From a virus: a stretch of 64,000 bases of DNA. The DNA is taken from the IMG/VR virus record IMGVR_UViG_3300034283_002790, positions 1 through 64,000 of that record, one strand, 5' to 3'. A program made the translations under genes and the position numbers. Below the pieces are notes generated by a model. It saw only the letters and a program-made list of their open reading frames with translations, was not told the origin of the DNA and searched no databases. This document shows, piece by piece, positions 8,401 to 16,267 of this stretch (position 1 is the first letter of the stretch; each line of letters starts with the position of its first letter).

Positions 8401-10788
8401 AGAAGAACTACTTGGGGTGGGTGTTGGTGTAGTAGTTGGTGTTGGTAATGGAAAAGTAGAAGAAACCGTAGGTGTTGGTGTGGTAGTTGGTGTTGGTAAT
8501 GGAAAAGTAGATGAGGGAGTTTGAGTTGGTGTCACGGTGACTGTTGGAGTGATAGTTGCTGTAATCGTCGGTGTTGGTGTTGGTGACTGAGTATTGAATT
8601 GGAAGTCATTCGGTTCACAAACAAGTGGATTACAATCCGGACAATCCGGATTAAACATAGAAAATCTATCTTTTAAAATTTTAAAGTTATGTTTGATTTC
8701 AGGGGCTGTCAATGGAGAAACGTAAAATCTAAATTGTGATAGAGCACCATCAAAGGTACCCCCAAAATTTTGTTCTAAAACAATATTTGTATTTAAACCA
8801 GAAAGTGAGGTTCCACTCAAAACATTTTTTGGGAACAACTCAGGATCTTGTATATAATCCGTATATGGTAAAGTACAAGCGGATAATATTAAATTTTCAC
8901 GTAATCCCTGGGTTCCACCACCCCAAGACATATTAAATGGTACTCCAACTTGTCTTTCTTTATCAGTGTCAAGAGGCCGTGGAATAATCTCTTCAAAGTC
9001 CTCTACTGTAAAAAATATTTTTCCATTTACATATATTTTTAAAGAACCTTGTCTATAAACAACGTCATCTAACCATTTTTGATTAAGTTTTACAATTTCT
9101 ATTTCTTTTGGATCTAAACTACAGTGCGTAATTGGAGGTGAAATTAATTTTACAGTATCGTTTGCTAAAGAGTCCAAATATTTTATTTCTGTAATATCGC
9201 CTAGACCGCCAAAATATCTTAAGTCACATTTATCAAAAAATGTATATCTTCTCCACACAATATCTAACAACAACCATTTCGGTATATCAAAAAATTCACT
9301 ACACCTATCTAAACAGTAGTCGTATATACCCTTAGGTGAACAATAGTTATCGATTGTATGTCCAGTTGTATAAGTAAATCCTGTTGTCTCACAAGTCCCG
9401 GTTGTTTCGCAAGATCCAGTAATTCTCAAACTTCTAATGCAAATTTTAGGGTTTTTTGGATCACCAGAAAATCTTACTGATAATGCGTTAGATAGTGCGT
9501 CTAATTTTGGATCTTTTTCGCAAGTATCTTCGATAGAAGTCCACCCACTCATTGAACATGGGTGACAATCCTCACATTCACAATCATTACAAGTTGTACA
9601 TGTTGGTGTACAGACTGGTTCTGGTATACAATAAATTGGACTCGAGGTGGGAGTTGGTGTCGGTGTGGGTGTTGGTTCACAAGGTGGACATATCAAAGGT
9701 ACAACAGGTAATGGTGTTGGTGTATATCCAGTTGTAAAATAACAAGGATGAGATTTACATTCCCAACCACACTTATCGCAAGGTAATTCATTACACCCAC
9801 AACCACAACTTGTTATTTGTTGTCCACAAACATGACACCCATAGTTTACATGCGGATCATGAATTCCGTCTTGGGATCTTGGTGGATAAACAAAAATACA
9901 TCGACTGTTTGTAACCCCTGTGTTACAACAAGCACAAGTTACCCAACAATCTCTCAGCGGTGTTGTCACTCTTGTATATCCAGTAAAACAATTCGGTGTA
10001 CCGTCAGCATGATGATAAAATTTGTTTTCAGCACGAGTCCCTAAATAAAATACAGTTCCCGCATTATCTGGATATAATTCATTTAGAGTAGTTTCATTTG
10101 GACCTGGAGTATATTGATCTATGAGTCGTGGTCTGACAACCATTTCTACAGCCCAACCTTTAGGTACTCTCTCAGGTAAAATTTCATAATCGTAACCAAA
10201 TAATTTATAAAATCCTTGATAAAACCCACCGTAAAGTTCATGATACTTTCCGACAGAAGGCTCAATCTTTCCCTCAACCTCATAAAGTGTTGTTTTTGTA
10301 ATTCCGGAAAACCTATTATACTGTGAAGTATAACCAGTTACCTGAAACATTTTCATTCTTCTATCAAAATATGTTCTTTGAAATTTCAATAGGTCGTCAA
10401 ACAAGCCATTTGTGTAGGTAATAGTTGGTCCAACAATTTTGTCAACCAACCCATTATCCATACCGACTAATCCTATGTCACAAATTGTTTGAGCGGTAAA
10501 ACATGACAAATCTAAATTTTCTTCATTATAGTATGTTTCTGATACAAGAAGATTTCTGTTGTCATAATTTTTATATGTCAGATTTAATTCTTGTGTTGTT
10601 TCTAAATTATTGATATCATAATATACCGGTAATCTATTCCCATATCCTTGAGCAATCAAATATGGTGAAAAAACTACTTCTTCATTATAATCTTTCTCAT
10701 CAGATGTCAAAGACATATCTGAAATCTCATGAGCAAAGTTGAGTTTTAACTTATTATATACGTATTGATTAATGTTTTGTTGAGCCAT
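5464..10788 (-). CDS. Giant Cys-rich adhesin with von Willebrand A domain
   Basis: This 1774-residue protein has an N-terminal region of about 760 residues containing a cysteine-dense section (about residues 275-420, with motifs such as CHVCGQQITSCGCGC) and LamG-like beta-rich stretches. Thr-Pro linkers follow (near residue 385 and at 730-800). A vWA domain occupies roughly 800-1010 with a MIDAS-type DYTGS after a hydrophobic strand, then VIFDETDD and later ITDNEPSG. About 760 beta-rich, Cys-containing residues complete the protein. vWA domains bind ligands through a metal ion, so adhesion to host surface or virion assembly is plausible. No enzyme signature is visible. It may be a baseplate-attached fibre. 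The gene is divergent from 10834, and each has a TATTTAT box in the 45-nt gap. Confidence 0.85.
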   Translation of the reverse strand: MAQQNINQYVYNKLKLNFAHEISDMSLTSDEKDYNEEVVFSPYLIAQGYGNRLPVYYDINNLETTQELNLTYKNYDNRNLLVSETYYNEENLDLSCFTAQTICDIGLVGMDNGLVDKIVGPTITYTNGLFDDLLKFQRTYFDRRMKMFQVTGYTSQYNRFSGITKTTLYEVEGKIEPSVGKYHELYGGFYQGFYKLFGYDYEILPERVPKGWAVEMVVRPRLIDQYTPGPNETTLNELYPDNAGTVFYLGTRAENKFYHHADGTPNCFTGYTRVTTPLRDCWVTCACCNTGVTNSRCIFVYPPRSQDGIHDPHVNYGCHVCGQQITSCGCGCNELPCDKCGWECKSHPCYFTTGYTPTPLPVVPLICPPCEPTPTPTPTPTSSPIYCIPEPVCTPTCTTCNDCECEDCHPCSMSGWTSIEDTCEKDPKLDALSNALSVRFSGDPKNPKICIRSLRITGSCETTGTCETTGFTYTTGHTIDNYCSPKGIYDYCLDRCSEFFDIPKWLLLDIVWRRYTFFDKCDLRYFGGLGDITEIKYLDSLANDTVKLISPPITHCSLDPKEIEIVKLNQKWLDDVVYRQGSLKIYVNGKIFFTVEDFEEIIPRPLDTDKERQVGVPFNMSWGGGTQGLRENLILSACTLPYTDYIQDPELFPKNVLSGTSLSGLNTNIVLEQNFGGTFDGALSQFRFYVSPLTAPEIKHNFKILKDRFSMFNPDCPDCNPLVCEPNDFQFNTQSPTPTPTITATITPTVTVTPTQTPSSTFPLPTPTTTPTPTVSSTFPLPTPTTTPTPTPSSSSLPLPEVDCEDGMDVVFVVDYTGSMGPAINAIKTNIATIVNNIITNSNNNYRLGLVIFDETDDFPNYLTYVSSVEYTSLPASQKYVYQNIGPNRAQVITAMEVMTPNNQSSFSVQLNKLNNPLFGFFLGNGIGGPEPSDVAIDRIINFGIAGSFLPTHKKIIILITDNEPSGNNDNYILGLDDLVIQQLTSNCISQNITMNLIIPPASTFASSTYPAGITALINMSIATGGSVVSTPFDNTFNASGIVTALDENCVTTMNLCTDPCNLGLSGYNLNTVGQLTCGNLTGTCGNIQAYTIFWYDSSGNIALKSGFGTPFPFVGPYNYNHPMTGLNSPMLPPGLYTPVLQAVTIAGTTYTPTGISGTTQAMMDCFTSQEVNIQSFNCTNGTLTGAYEHRVQYSTFPGSAVPPGSMYAHFDIDPSKKYIPYAFQGQLVPDTLKITFIGSNYGNVPIVVEYIQVGGVMQCPNSVIPNLNQNIDYRVTSLPKKYVFTTTFQASNNYFMKVINLSNFVINNGDYLIIEVIPNQTQNQTSWDLYFTCLERFECDSCIQQFYSYPYGQEIILSTLTSNPSFTCNLLDVDFTVTGCSANILANEDIFKYFHPEFPGLSNPYLNASNQGGPECPCSAGDNSRMDTLTPTLYSPISPLGPLGGNCTTVNTGVTTTCTSNIPNTVNVTKVNNVITITCSSQTDRDAFYNSYLSRMTNIGWLPTAPLPTSVDYYKVIIFDHYQPLNINSNCADNQFTLKSWSFHPSSSVTTTNTPGNFQMIINMNLITNNYGGNDPLCSACSGTVTTFIANNVNPSYYADINYSSISNTALRSIDPFVRVRGIVRTVGNMSYRNSTGTWIVPWYSNITYPYSGNPLTIIPSLSATTCDWLGSDGFFVDCDGNAWPPTIGCMASAWVPRKAVSTSPTYLFPLCPGPDGQNPEKIFQGSYTEYLIRRTDVNDPRSFDIEVGINGTVIYRQVGANPPIILDPNYFV
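8421..8512 (-). repeat. Duplicated 41-bp Thr-Pro linker unit
   Basis: Copies at 8421-8461 and 8472-8512 differ by one base. They encode a repeated [13 protein letters not shown] linker just before the vWA domain, pointing to recent duplication within the linker. Confidence 0.85.
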
Positions 10789-10793
10789 TTTTG

Positions 10794-10801
10794 TATAAAT
10801 A
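10794..10801 (-). promoter_or_regulatory. TATTTATA box, giant vWA gene
   Basis: Sense TATTTATA, only 5 nt before the ATG at 10788, so any leader would be nearly absent. Confidence 0.6.
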
Positions 10802-10813
10802 CCTCCATCGCAA

Positions 10814-10821
10814 TATTTATC
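10814..10821 (+). promoter_or_regulatory. TATTTATC box, gene 10834
   Basis: Sense TATTTATC, 12 nt before the ATG; faces away from the box of the divergent giant gene. Confidence 0.55.
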
Positions 10822-10833
10822 AAAAAAATAGAT

Positions 10834-11958
10834 ATGTTAGTTTTTAATAAAAATATTCTTAAAGGATCTTACTTTTTTCATTTAAAGGAGCAGAACAATA
10901 AACTTATGCTACACTTTAATAACCTGAGAGTTTTAAATGAAAATAATACAAATTTAATTACATTTATTTTTTCTAAAGATAAACTAAGCAATGTGAGTCA
11001 TCTAATTGAAAATCTTGTTAATGAAAAAAAAGATTTGAAAGGTAAAGATTTAGAAAATGAATTTGTAAAAATTGATCAGGGTCTTGACCAAAAAGAAATC
11101 CGAGACCTTACACAAAAGTTAAAATCAATTTTTACAAAATTTAAAGAAAATAAAGAATTTCAACTTGATTCTAAGGACAAAAAAAGTATAGAAAAAAAAT
11201 CCCCGAAATTATTGGAAGTAATTCCCATGATATTAAAAAAAATAATTTCATCTAAAGTTGATCTTAAAAGATTTGTAAGATTCTTAGGTAAGGAAATAAC
11301 CGTTAAATTACCTAAGGAAGTTCCATCTGGTGAAATCGATGAATTGGTAAATGATGATGGTACTTTTATAAATTCTAGTGTTCCTTTATTAAATCTTTGG
11401 TTACATCCAAGATATACTCAAGATATGACGGTTGCTATGACAAGACAAACTACAAATCCAATAGTTCGTGGTTATAGAGTTTACTATGGTGAATCAAAAA
11501 ATTTAGAAAAGTCATTAATCAAAGAAGTGGATTATACCGGAAGTTATGCTTGGGAAGATGTCCAAGATGCCAAAACTTATAAGGAAGCCGATAAAATTTT
11601 ACAAAAACGTAATGGGATTAAAAATGAAAAAAATAGAGAGGAAAGATTAGATATTTTTGGATTTGATCCTGAATTAGATGCTGAATTAGAGGATGAAAAA
11701 AGACACGGTTTTTGTAAAAAATGTTTTACCAAAAGAAGACTGTCTGAGTTAGAAAAAAATAAAATGGAAAGTATAATTGATGAAATATTGTTAGATAAAA
11801 AAAAATCTAACAAAGATGTAATTAAGAAAAATACAGAATCTTCGTCAAATCCAGTAGAAAAAATTTTAGTAAAAAATTTAGAGTCAATAAAAAAATTGGC
11901 AGATAAAGAAGATTTGGATTTCAATTCACTTTTAAAAAAAATAAAAACTGATGAATAG
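10834..11958 (+). CDS. Unknown virion-region protein, 374 aa
   Basis: The start is placed at the ATG at 10834 (MLVFNKNILK), 12 nt after a TATTTATC box. An in-frame upstream ATG at 10765 would overlap the divergent giant gene and is unlikely. The protein is Lys-rich with a charged coiled-coil-like first third, a central region (about residues 165-250) with aromatic and Trp residues, and a CKKC pair near residue 295. I do not recognise the family. It starts a co-directional run of small genes through 13678, overlapping the next start by 8 nt. A neck, tail or baseplate role is possible from position, but nothing in the sequence proves it. Confidence 0.7.
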   Translation: MLVFNKNILKGSYFFHLKEQNNKLMLHFNNLRVLNENNTNLITFIFSKDKLSNVSHLIENLVNEKKDLKGKDLENEFVKIDQGLDQKEIRDLTQKLKSIFTKFKENKEFQLDSKDKKSIEKKSPKLLEVIPMILKKIISSKVDLKRFVRFLGKEITVKLPKEVPSGEIDELVNDDGTFINSSVPLLNLWLHPRYTQDMTVAMTRQTTNPIVRGYRVYYGESKNLEKSLIKEVDYTGSYAWEDVQDAKTYKEADKILQKRNGIKNEKNREERLDIFGFDPELDAELEDEKRHGFCKKCFTKRRLSELEKNKMESIIDEILLDKKKSNKDVIKKNTESSSNPVEKILVKNLESIKKLADKEDLDFNSLLKKIKTDE

Positions 11959-12421
11959 TGAGTTATATGGTCAAGAAATTGTAATTCCAGATGAAGTAAT
12001 AAATCATCTTACCGTTTGTTTTGAAAATGTACCAAGTTCAAATTCGAACACAGAAGGACATAATAGAAATCAGGAATTACGAGATACTGGATATGTGACA
12101 TATCAACAACTTGGAAGAATGAAAAATTGGTTTGATTCTTTTGATGGAAAAAAAGAGGATGCTCCCTATGTCTTGAATGGTGGAGACTATATGTATAATT
12201 GGATAAATAATACATTACAAAGTCTTAGAAACGGGTCCAATCTTCAAACAAAAATAGATAAAGAGTATCGTCCTGAAGATGTAAGTGACGAACTCATAAC
12301 CGACATGGGATGGTTATCAAATATGAATAGACCCTCCAAAGAACACAGTAGTGAAATTGATGATTTGAAAATTACAGAAAGTGTAAAAAGAATAAACCAA
12401 ATAATTAAAAAAATAATATAA
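11951..12421 (+). CDS. Unknown protein, 156 aa
   Basis: This gene overlaps the preceding one by 8 nt, which implies translational coupling. The central part (VTYQQLGRMKNWFDSFDG) looks like a compact helical domain. The C-terminus ends in a basic amphipathic helix (SVKRINQIIKKII) of the kind seen at the ends of several putative head proteins in this window. No family is recognised. Confidence 0.7.
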   Translation: MNSELYGQEIVIPDEVINHLTVCFENVPSSNSNTEGHNRNQELRDTGYVTYQQLGRMKNWFDSFDGKKEDAPYVLNGGDYMYNWINNTLQSLRNGSNLQTKIDKEYRPEDVSDELITDMGWLSNMNRPSKEHSSEIDDLKITESVKRINQIIKKII

Positions 12422-12422
12422 A

Positions 12423-12710
12423 ATGGCAACTTCAGAAAGATTGGATTTTAGTCAACCTCTAAATGATCTTGGTATTATTGGTCAGGACCAAAGAAAAAAG
12501 TTAATCCCAAAAAATGACTATAAAGAAACTAATCAGTATTCAGCAACTAACAAAGATGCAATTAGTGATGGTGATGATTTTGGTAAAGGTACTGGTGTTT
12601 TTTTAGACACAGTAAATGGTGGTTCTCAACTTGATATCATTGAAAGAAAAAATGAAATCAAAATAAACGAATATCAACCAAACAAACCATATACAACCCC
12701 TTCGGCTTAA
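12423..12710 (+). CDS. Unknown small protein, 95 aa
   Basis: This small, polar, probably poorly structured protein is rich in Asp, Asn, Lys and Gly. It follows the upstream stop by 1 nt and precedes the next ATG by 1 nt, so it belongs to one operon with its neighbours. No domain is recognised; a minor virion component is the likeliest role by context. Confidence 0.65.
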   Translation: MATSERLDFSQPLNDLGIIGQDQRKKLIPKNDYKETNQYSATNKDAISDGDDFGKGTGVFLDTVNGGSQLDIIERKNEIKINEYQPNKPYTTPSA

Positions 12711-12711
12711 A

Positions 12712-13095
12712 ATGAAACTTTACAAAAATTTAAAAGGTCTTATTCTTGAAATAGCATCCTCAAGTACAATTGTAGATGCAATTAAAAAAAGAAGAAGAGT
12801 TATAATTTATTATGAGGGTGACGAACCAGGAGGAAATGGTCTTAGAATTATTGAACCGGTTTGTTATGGGTATAGCAAAACTGGAAATCCAGTTTTGAGA
12901 GCATGGGATTTAGAGGGTGCTTCTCATAGAGCATACCTAGGTGAAAAACCACTTCCTAGTTGGAGGTTATTTAGATTGGATAGAATACAATTTATAAGAC
13001 CAACAACTGAGTTTTTTGACTCACCTCAACCAAATTATAATCCTTTGGGTGACAAAAGTATGTCAAGGGTAATAATAAACGCAAAATTTGAATAA
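12712..13095 (+). CDS. WYL-like small protein with possible capsid-targeting N-terminus
   Basis: This is a 127-residue protein. Residues about 28-103 match the shape of a WYL-type SH3-like barrel: VIIYYEGDEPGGNGLRIIEP early, an R-A-W-D strand in the middle and a closing WRLFRLDRIQFI. WYL and WYL_2 domains bind nucleic acid or small ligands and occur in T4-like phages. The N-terminus (MKLYKNLKGLILE) is a short basic amphipathic helix ending in I-L-E, resembling a T4 prohead-protease cut site, so the protein may be packaged in the head. Assignment to WYL is by motif pattern only. Confidence 0.6.
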   Translation: MKLYKNLKGLILEIASSSTIVDAIKKRRRVIIYYEGDEPGGNGLRIIEPVCYGYSKTGNPVLRAWDLEGASHRAYLGEKPLPSWRLFRLDRIQFIRPTTEFFDSPQPNYNPLGDKSMSRVIINAKFE

Positions 13096-13096
13096 T

Positions 13097-13678
13097 ATGA
13101 GTGCTGAAGATGATTTGATAAAAAAACTGATGATATCAAAACAAATCATGCAAAAACATGATACCATGGGTAGAACAAAAGGAAATGATGTCACAACACC
13201 CATGGTTGAGGAATTTACTCCAGTTGCTGGTCAATACAATATTCCCCAAGAACTAATGATGGAATCTAAACCATCGACGAATTATAATACAGAAATTCCA
13301 TCTGAGGATAGAATTAAAAATTCAAAACTTCCTGACGAAATAAAAAGACTGATGTTGGAACACCCAATTGAGAAACCAAATGTTGGATCTGGAACAGTTT
13401 TATCAAATGATCTAGTTGAAAAAGCATCTCGTTTAATGAATACTGACGCATCAGGTAAACAAATTAAACCTAATCAACCTTCACCAAAATCACCAATAAC
13501 TGAATCTGTTAATATCAATAACATACGTGGGTTACTTAAGGAAGTCGTTGAAGAGGTTTTAAATGAAAATGGATTAATTGTTGAATCTGAAACAAATTCT
13601 AATGAAATTTTTAAATTTAGAGTGGGTCAACATATATTCGAGGGAAAATTGACAAAAATTAAAAAACTAAAAGATTAA
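13097..13678 (+). CDS. Unknown protein, 193 aa, with amphipathic C-terminal region
   Basis: I chose the ATG at 13097 (MSAEDDLIKKL); a TTG 9 nt upstream overlaps the previous gene and is less likely. The first 110 residues are polar and probably disordered. Residues near 145-165 form an amphipathic helix (NIRGLLKEVVEEVLNE) with L-x-E spacing similar to gp21-type processing sites. The last 35 residues look like a small beta domain. No family is recognised. It ends the first plus-strand run before the glycan operon. Confidence 0.65.
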   Translation: MSAEDDLIKKLMISKQIMQKHDTMGRTKGNDVTTPMVEEFTPVAGQYNIPQELMMESKPSTNYNTEIPSEDRIKNSKLPDEIKRLMLEHPIEKPNVGSGTVLSNDLVEKASRLMNTDASGKQIKPNQPSPKSPITESVNINNIRGLLKEVVEEVLNENGLIVESETNSNEIFKFRVGQHIFEGKLTKIKKLKD

Positions 13679-13736
13679 AGAAATAAGTTGATTTGTTTGT
13701 AAAAAAGTTTTATACTTAACTCAAACAATTTATTTT

Positions 13737-14951
13737 ATGTCAAACAAAATTAATGTATTAGTACTTCCCAGTGACAAATCCGGAGTTGGCAAGTTTCGAT
13801 CAGTCGATCCCCATATTCATTTACAAAATTTATACCCAAACGATTTTCATATCGATATTGATTATGAACCCAAAATTAACGACTTTAATTTTTGGAAAAA
13901 ATATCAGATAGTTCATGCCCATAGAAATATTGGGCAAAGTTACGAAAATACTCCACACTTAATTAGAATGTTAAGACAAAATGGAATCATTGTAATCATT
14001 GATATTGATGATTATTGGTTACCAACGAAAGAACATCCAATTCATCAACTTATTGTTACAAACAAGATTCATGAAAAAATTATTGCAAATATAAAAGAAG
14101 CGAGTTATGTCACAACAACAACCGAATTGTTTGCATCTGAAATCAAAAAGTTTAACCCAAATGTTGTAGTTTTTCCAAATGCTGTTGATCCCAACGACCC
14201 ACAATTCAATGAGCCAACACAACCGTCAGAAAAAATTAGAGTTGGTTGGTTAGGTGGATCTTCTCACTTACATGATTTAAAACTTATGGACGGTTTTGTT
14301 AATAAACTTAAACCAATTCAGAATAAACTACAATATTATCTTTGTGGGTTTGATGTAAGGGGAGTTGTAACTGAAATTAATCAAGAAACTGGTGAACAAA
14401 AACAAAGACCCATTCGACCTGATGAAACTGTTTGGGCAAGATATGAAGAATTATTCACAGATAACTACAAAATCATTTCTGAAGATTATAAAAGTTTTTT
14501 GATGAAGTTTGAAGAAAAAGAGTTCTTAGAATCTCAAAACGAAAATTATGTAAGAGTATGGACAAGACCAGTAAACTCTTATGCAAAAAATTATTCTAAG
14601 TTTGATATCTCGTTGGCACCGATCAAAAACCACATGTTTAATAGAATGAAATCTCAATTAAAAGTTATTGAGGCTGGTTTTTATAAAAAAGCATTGATTG
14701 CGTCCCAAGTAGGACCTTACACTTTAGATCTTAAACACGCTTTAAATCAAGGTCAATTTACAAATGGAAACGCCCTTTTGGTTTCAGAAAATAATAACCA
14801 TAGTGATTGGGCCAAAAACATTAAAAAATTAGTTGATAACCCGAACATGATCGAAGACTTGGGTAATCAATTATATGAAACAGTGAAGGACAAATATAGT
14901 TTAGTTACTGTTTCGATCGAAAGAAGTCAATTTTACAAATCTATAATTTAA
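13737..14951 (+). CDS. GT-B glycosyltransferase (GT4-like)
   Basis: This 404-residue protein has an N-terminal Rossmann-like half with FRSVDPHIHLQ and IDIDDYW, an inter-domain FPNAVDP, and a C-terminal half beginning IRVGWLGGSSHLHDL, then IEAGFYKKALIAS. This is the usual layout of family 4 transferases that use nucleotide sugars. It is the first gene of the glycan operon, after a 58-nt gap that holds a weak promoter-like TTTG and TATACTTA pair. Donor and acceptor cannot be told from sequence. Such enzymes act in the cytoplasm. Confidence 0.8.
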   Translation: MSNKINVLVLPSDKSGVGKFRSVDPHIHLQNLYPNDFHIDIDYEPKINDFNFWKKYQIVHAHRNIGQSYENTPHLIRMLRQNGIIVIIDIDDYWLPTKEHPIHQLIVTNKIHEKIIANIKEASYVTTTTELFASEIKKFNPNVVVFPNAVDPNDPQFNEPTQPSEKIRVGWLGGSSHLHDLKLMDGFVNKLKPIQNKLQYYLCGFDVRGVVTEINQETGEQKQRPIRPDETVWARYEELFTDNYKIISEDYKSFLMKFEEKEFLESQNENYVRVWTRPVNSYAKNYSKFDISLAPIKNHMFNRMKSQLKVIEAGFYKKALIASQVGPYTLDLKHALNQGQFTNGNALLVSENNNHSDWAKNIKKLVDNPNMIEDLGNQLYETVKDKYSLVTVSIERSQFYKSII

Positions 14952-14957
14952 TACTTT

Positions 14958-15677
14958 ATGATTACTATTCCTATAACTAAAATTTTATTCCTTGACATTG
15001 AAACTGTTGGTATTACAAAAGATTTTGATACTTGTAAAGAAAGTTTCCCTAAACTTTCGAATCAGTTTGAAAATTATTATGATTGGTTCTTAAAGAGGTT
15101 TCCTGAAGATCAACTTGAGGGTAAGTCATTAGAAGAACAAAAAAACCATGTTTTTTCTACAAGGACTGCACTTGTTCCGGAGTTTGCAAAAATAATTTGT
15201 GTTTCCATGGCATTTGTTACTGATAAAGGTGAAATTAAACAACAAACTTTTGCAAATGATAATGAACTTATCCTATTAGAAGATGTCCAAAAACTCTTGG
15301 AAAGATGTGGTAAATTAGATTTTTATATGTGTGGACATAATTTGAAAAACTTTGACATACCAATGTTAGCAAAGAGGATGATCATAAATGGTTTGAAACC
15401 ACCATCAATTCTTCCTTCATTTGACACTAAACCATGGGAAGTTAAAGCCTTGGATACAAAAGAGATTTGGCAATATGGTGCTTACACCTCCATTGGTTCC
15501 CTGGATTTAATGTGTACATGTTTAGACATACCTACTTCTAAAGATGGTGAAATTTCTGGTGATCAAGTCCACTCGGCATATTGGAATGATAATAAGTTGA
15601 CTGAAATATCAAAATATTGTGAACGAGATGTTGATGTATTGATTCAAACAATTAAAATTTTAAAAGAACTACGTTGA
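14958..15677 (+). CDS. DEDDy-type 3'-5' exonuclease (PolB-exo-like)
   Basis: This 239-residue protein has the exonuclease motifs in order: Exo I FLDIETVG (residues 10-17), Exo II CGHNLKNFDIPML (about 128-140), and Exo III-like YCERDVDVLIQT near the C-terminus, where the Tyr four residues before Asp marks the DEDDy subgroup. It lacks polymerase domains, so it is a free-standing proofreading or repair-type nuclease. It sits inside the glycan operon together with dUTPase, forming a small DNA-metabolism pair. It overlaps the dUTPase start by one base (TGATG). Confidence 0.85.
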   Translation: MITIPITKILFLDIETVGITKDFDTCKESFPKLSNQFENYYDWFLKRFPEDQLEGKSLEEQKNHVFSTRTALVPEFAKIICVSMAFVTDKGEIKQQTFANDNELILLEDVQKLLERCGKLDFYMCGHNLKNFDIPMLAKRMIINGLKPPSILPSFDTKPWEVKALDTKEIWQYGAYTSIGSLDLMCTCLDIPTSKDGEISGDQVHSAYWNDNKLTEISKYCERDVDVLIQTIKILKELR

Positions 15678-16267
15678 TGGATGAAAAAACAAAAGAATTA
15701 CTAAACCAAGTAAAACATATTGAAGAAATTTTTGGTAAAGATTTTCAGGGATCTGAAAGTGAAATTATAAATAAATTTGGTTTGTTTATCGAAGGTTTAG
15801 AAAGCGATGTAAAAAAAAATAATCCAACATTGGATTTAGAGTTTGTTCGAATTGATGGAGAAGCAATTACTCCAACATACGCATACCCAAGTGATTCTGG
15901 TATGGACTTGTTCTCAACTCATGAAGAAGAAATCCAACCCTTGGAAAGAAAACTAATTGGTACTGGATTGAAATTTAATATCCCTCAAAATTATGAGATC
16001 CAAATAAGGTCTAAAAGTGGATTGGCACTCAAACAGGGATTAATGGTGTTAAATTCACCTGGAACTGTAGATCAAGGATATTTAGGGGAAATCAAAGTGA
16101 TATTATTTAACACCTCAAATCAAGTTGTTAAAATACAAAAAGGACAAAAAATTGCTCAAGCGGTCTTGACTCCAGTTGTTTCGGGTAAATGGGTAACACT
16201 CAAAGAAGTGGCATCTTTAGAAGAAAAAGATAGATCTGATAATGGTTTTGGTAGCACAGGCATATGA
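15677..16267 (+). CDS. dut: dUTP pyrophosphatase (dUTPase)
   Basis: This 196-residue trimeric-type dUTPase hydrolyses dUTP to dUMP and PPi, keeping uracil out of phage DNA. All five motifs are present: YPSDSGMDL (I), RSKSGL (II), GTVDQGYLGEI with the catalytic Asp (III), KGQKIAQAVLTP (IV) and RSDNGFGSTG (V). Motif V has S-D-N where G-x-G is usual. About 70 extra N-terminal residues form a charged helical extension not found in typical 140-160-residue enzymes. The ATG at 15677 is preferred over a TTG one codon earlier. Confidence 0.95.
   Translation: MDEKTKELLNQVKHIEEIFGKDFQGSESEIINKFGLFIEGLESDVKKNNPTLDLEFVRIDGEAITPTYAYPSDSGMDLFSTHEEEIQPLERKLIGTGLKFNIPQNYEIQIRSKSGLALKQGLMVLNSPGTVDQGYLGEIKVILFNTSNQVVKIQKGQKIAQAVLTPVVSGKWVTLKEVASLEEKDRSDNGFGSTGI

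Noticed and set aside
10765-10833. Longer start for the gene at 10834
   Set aside because: It would overlap the divergent giant gene's coding start and both promoter boxes; the internal ATG follows a TATTTATC box.
13681-13736. Promoter for the glycan operon
   Set aside because: TTTG and TATACTTA are present but the spacing (11 or 15 nt) is shorter than the 20 nt seen at the other three sites, so I did not list it as a feature.
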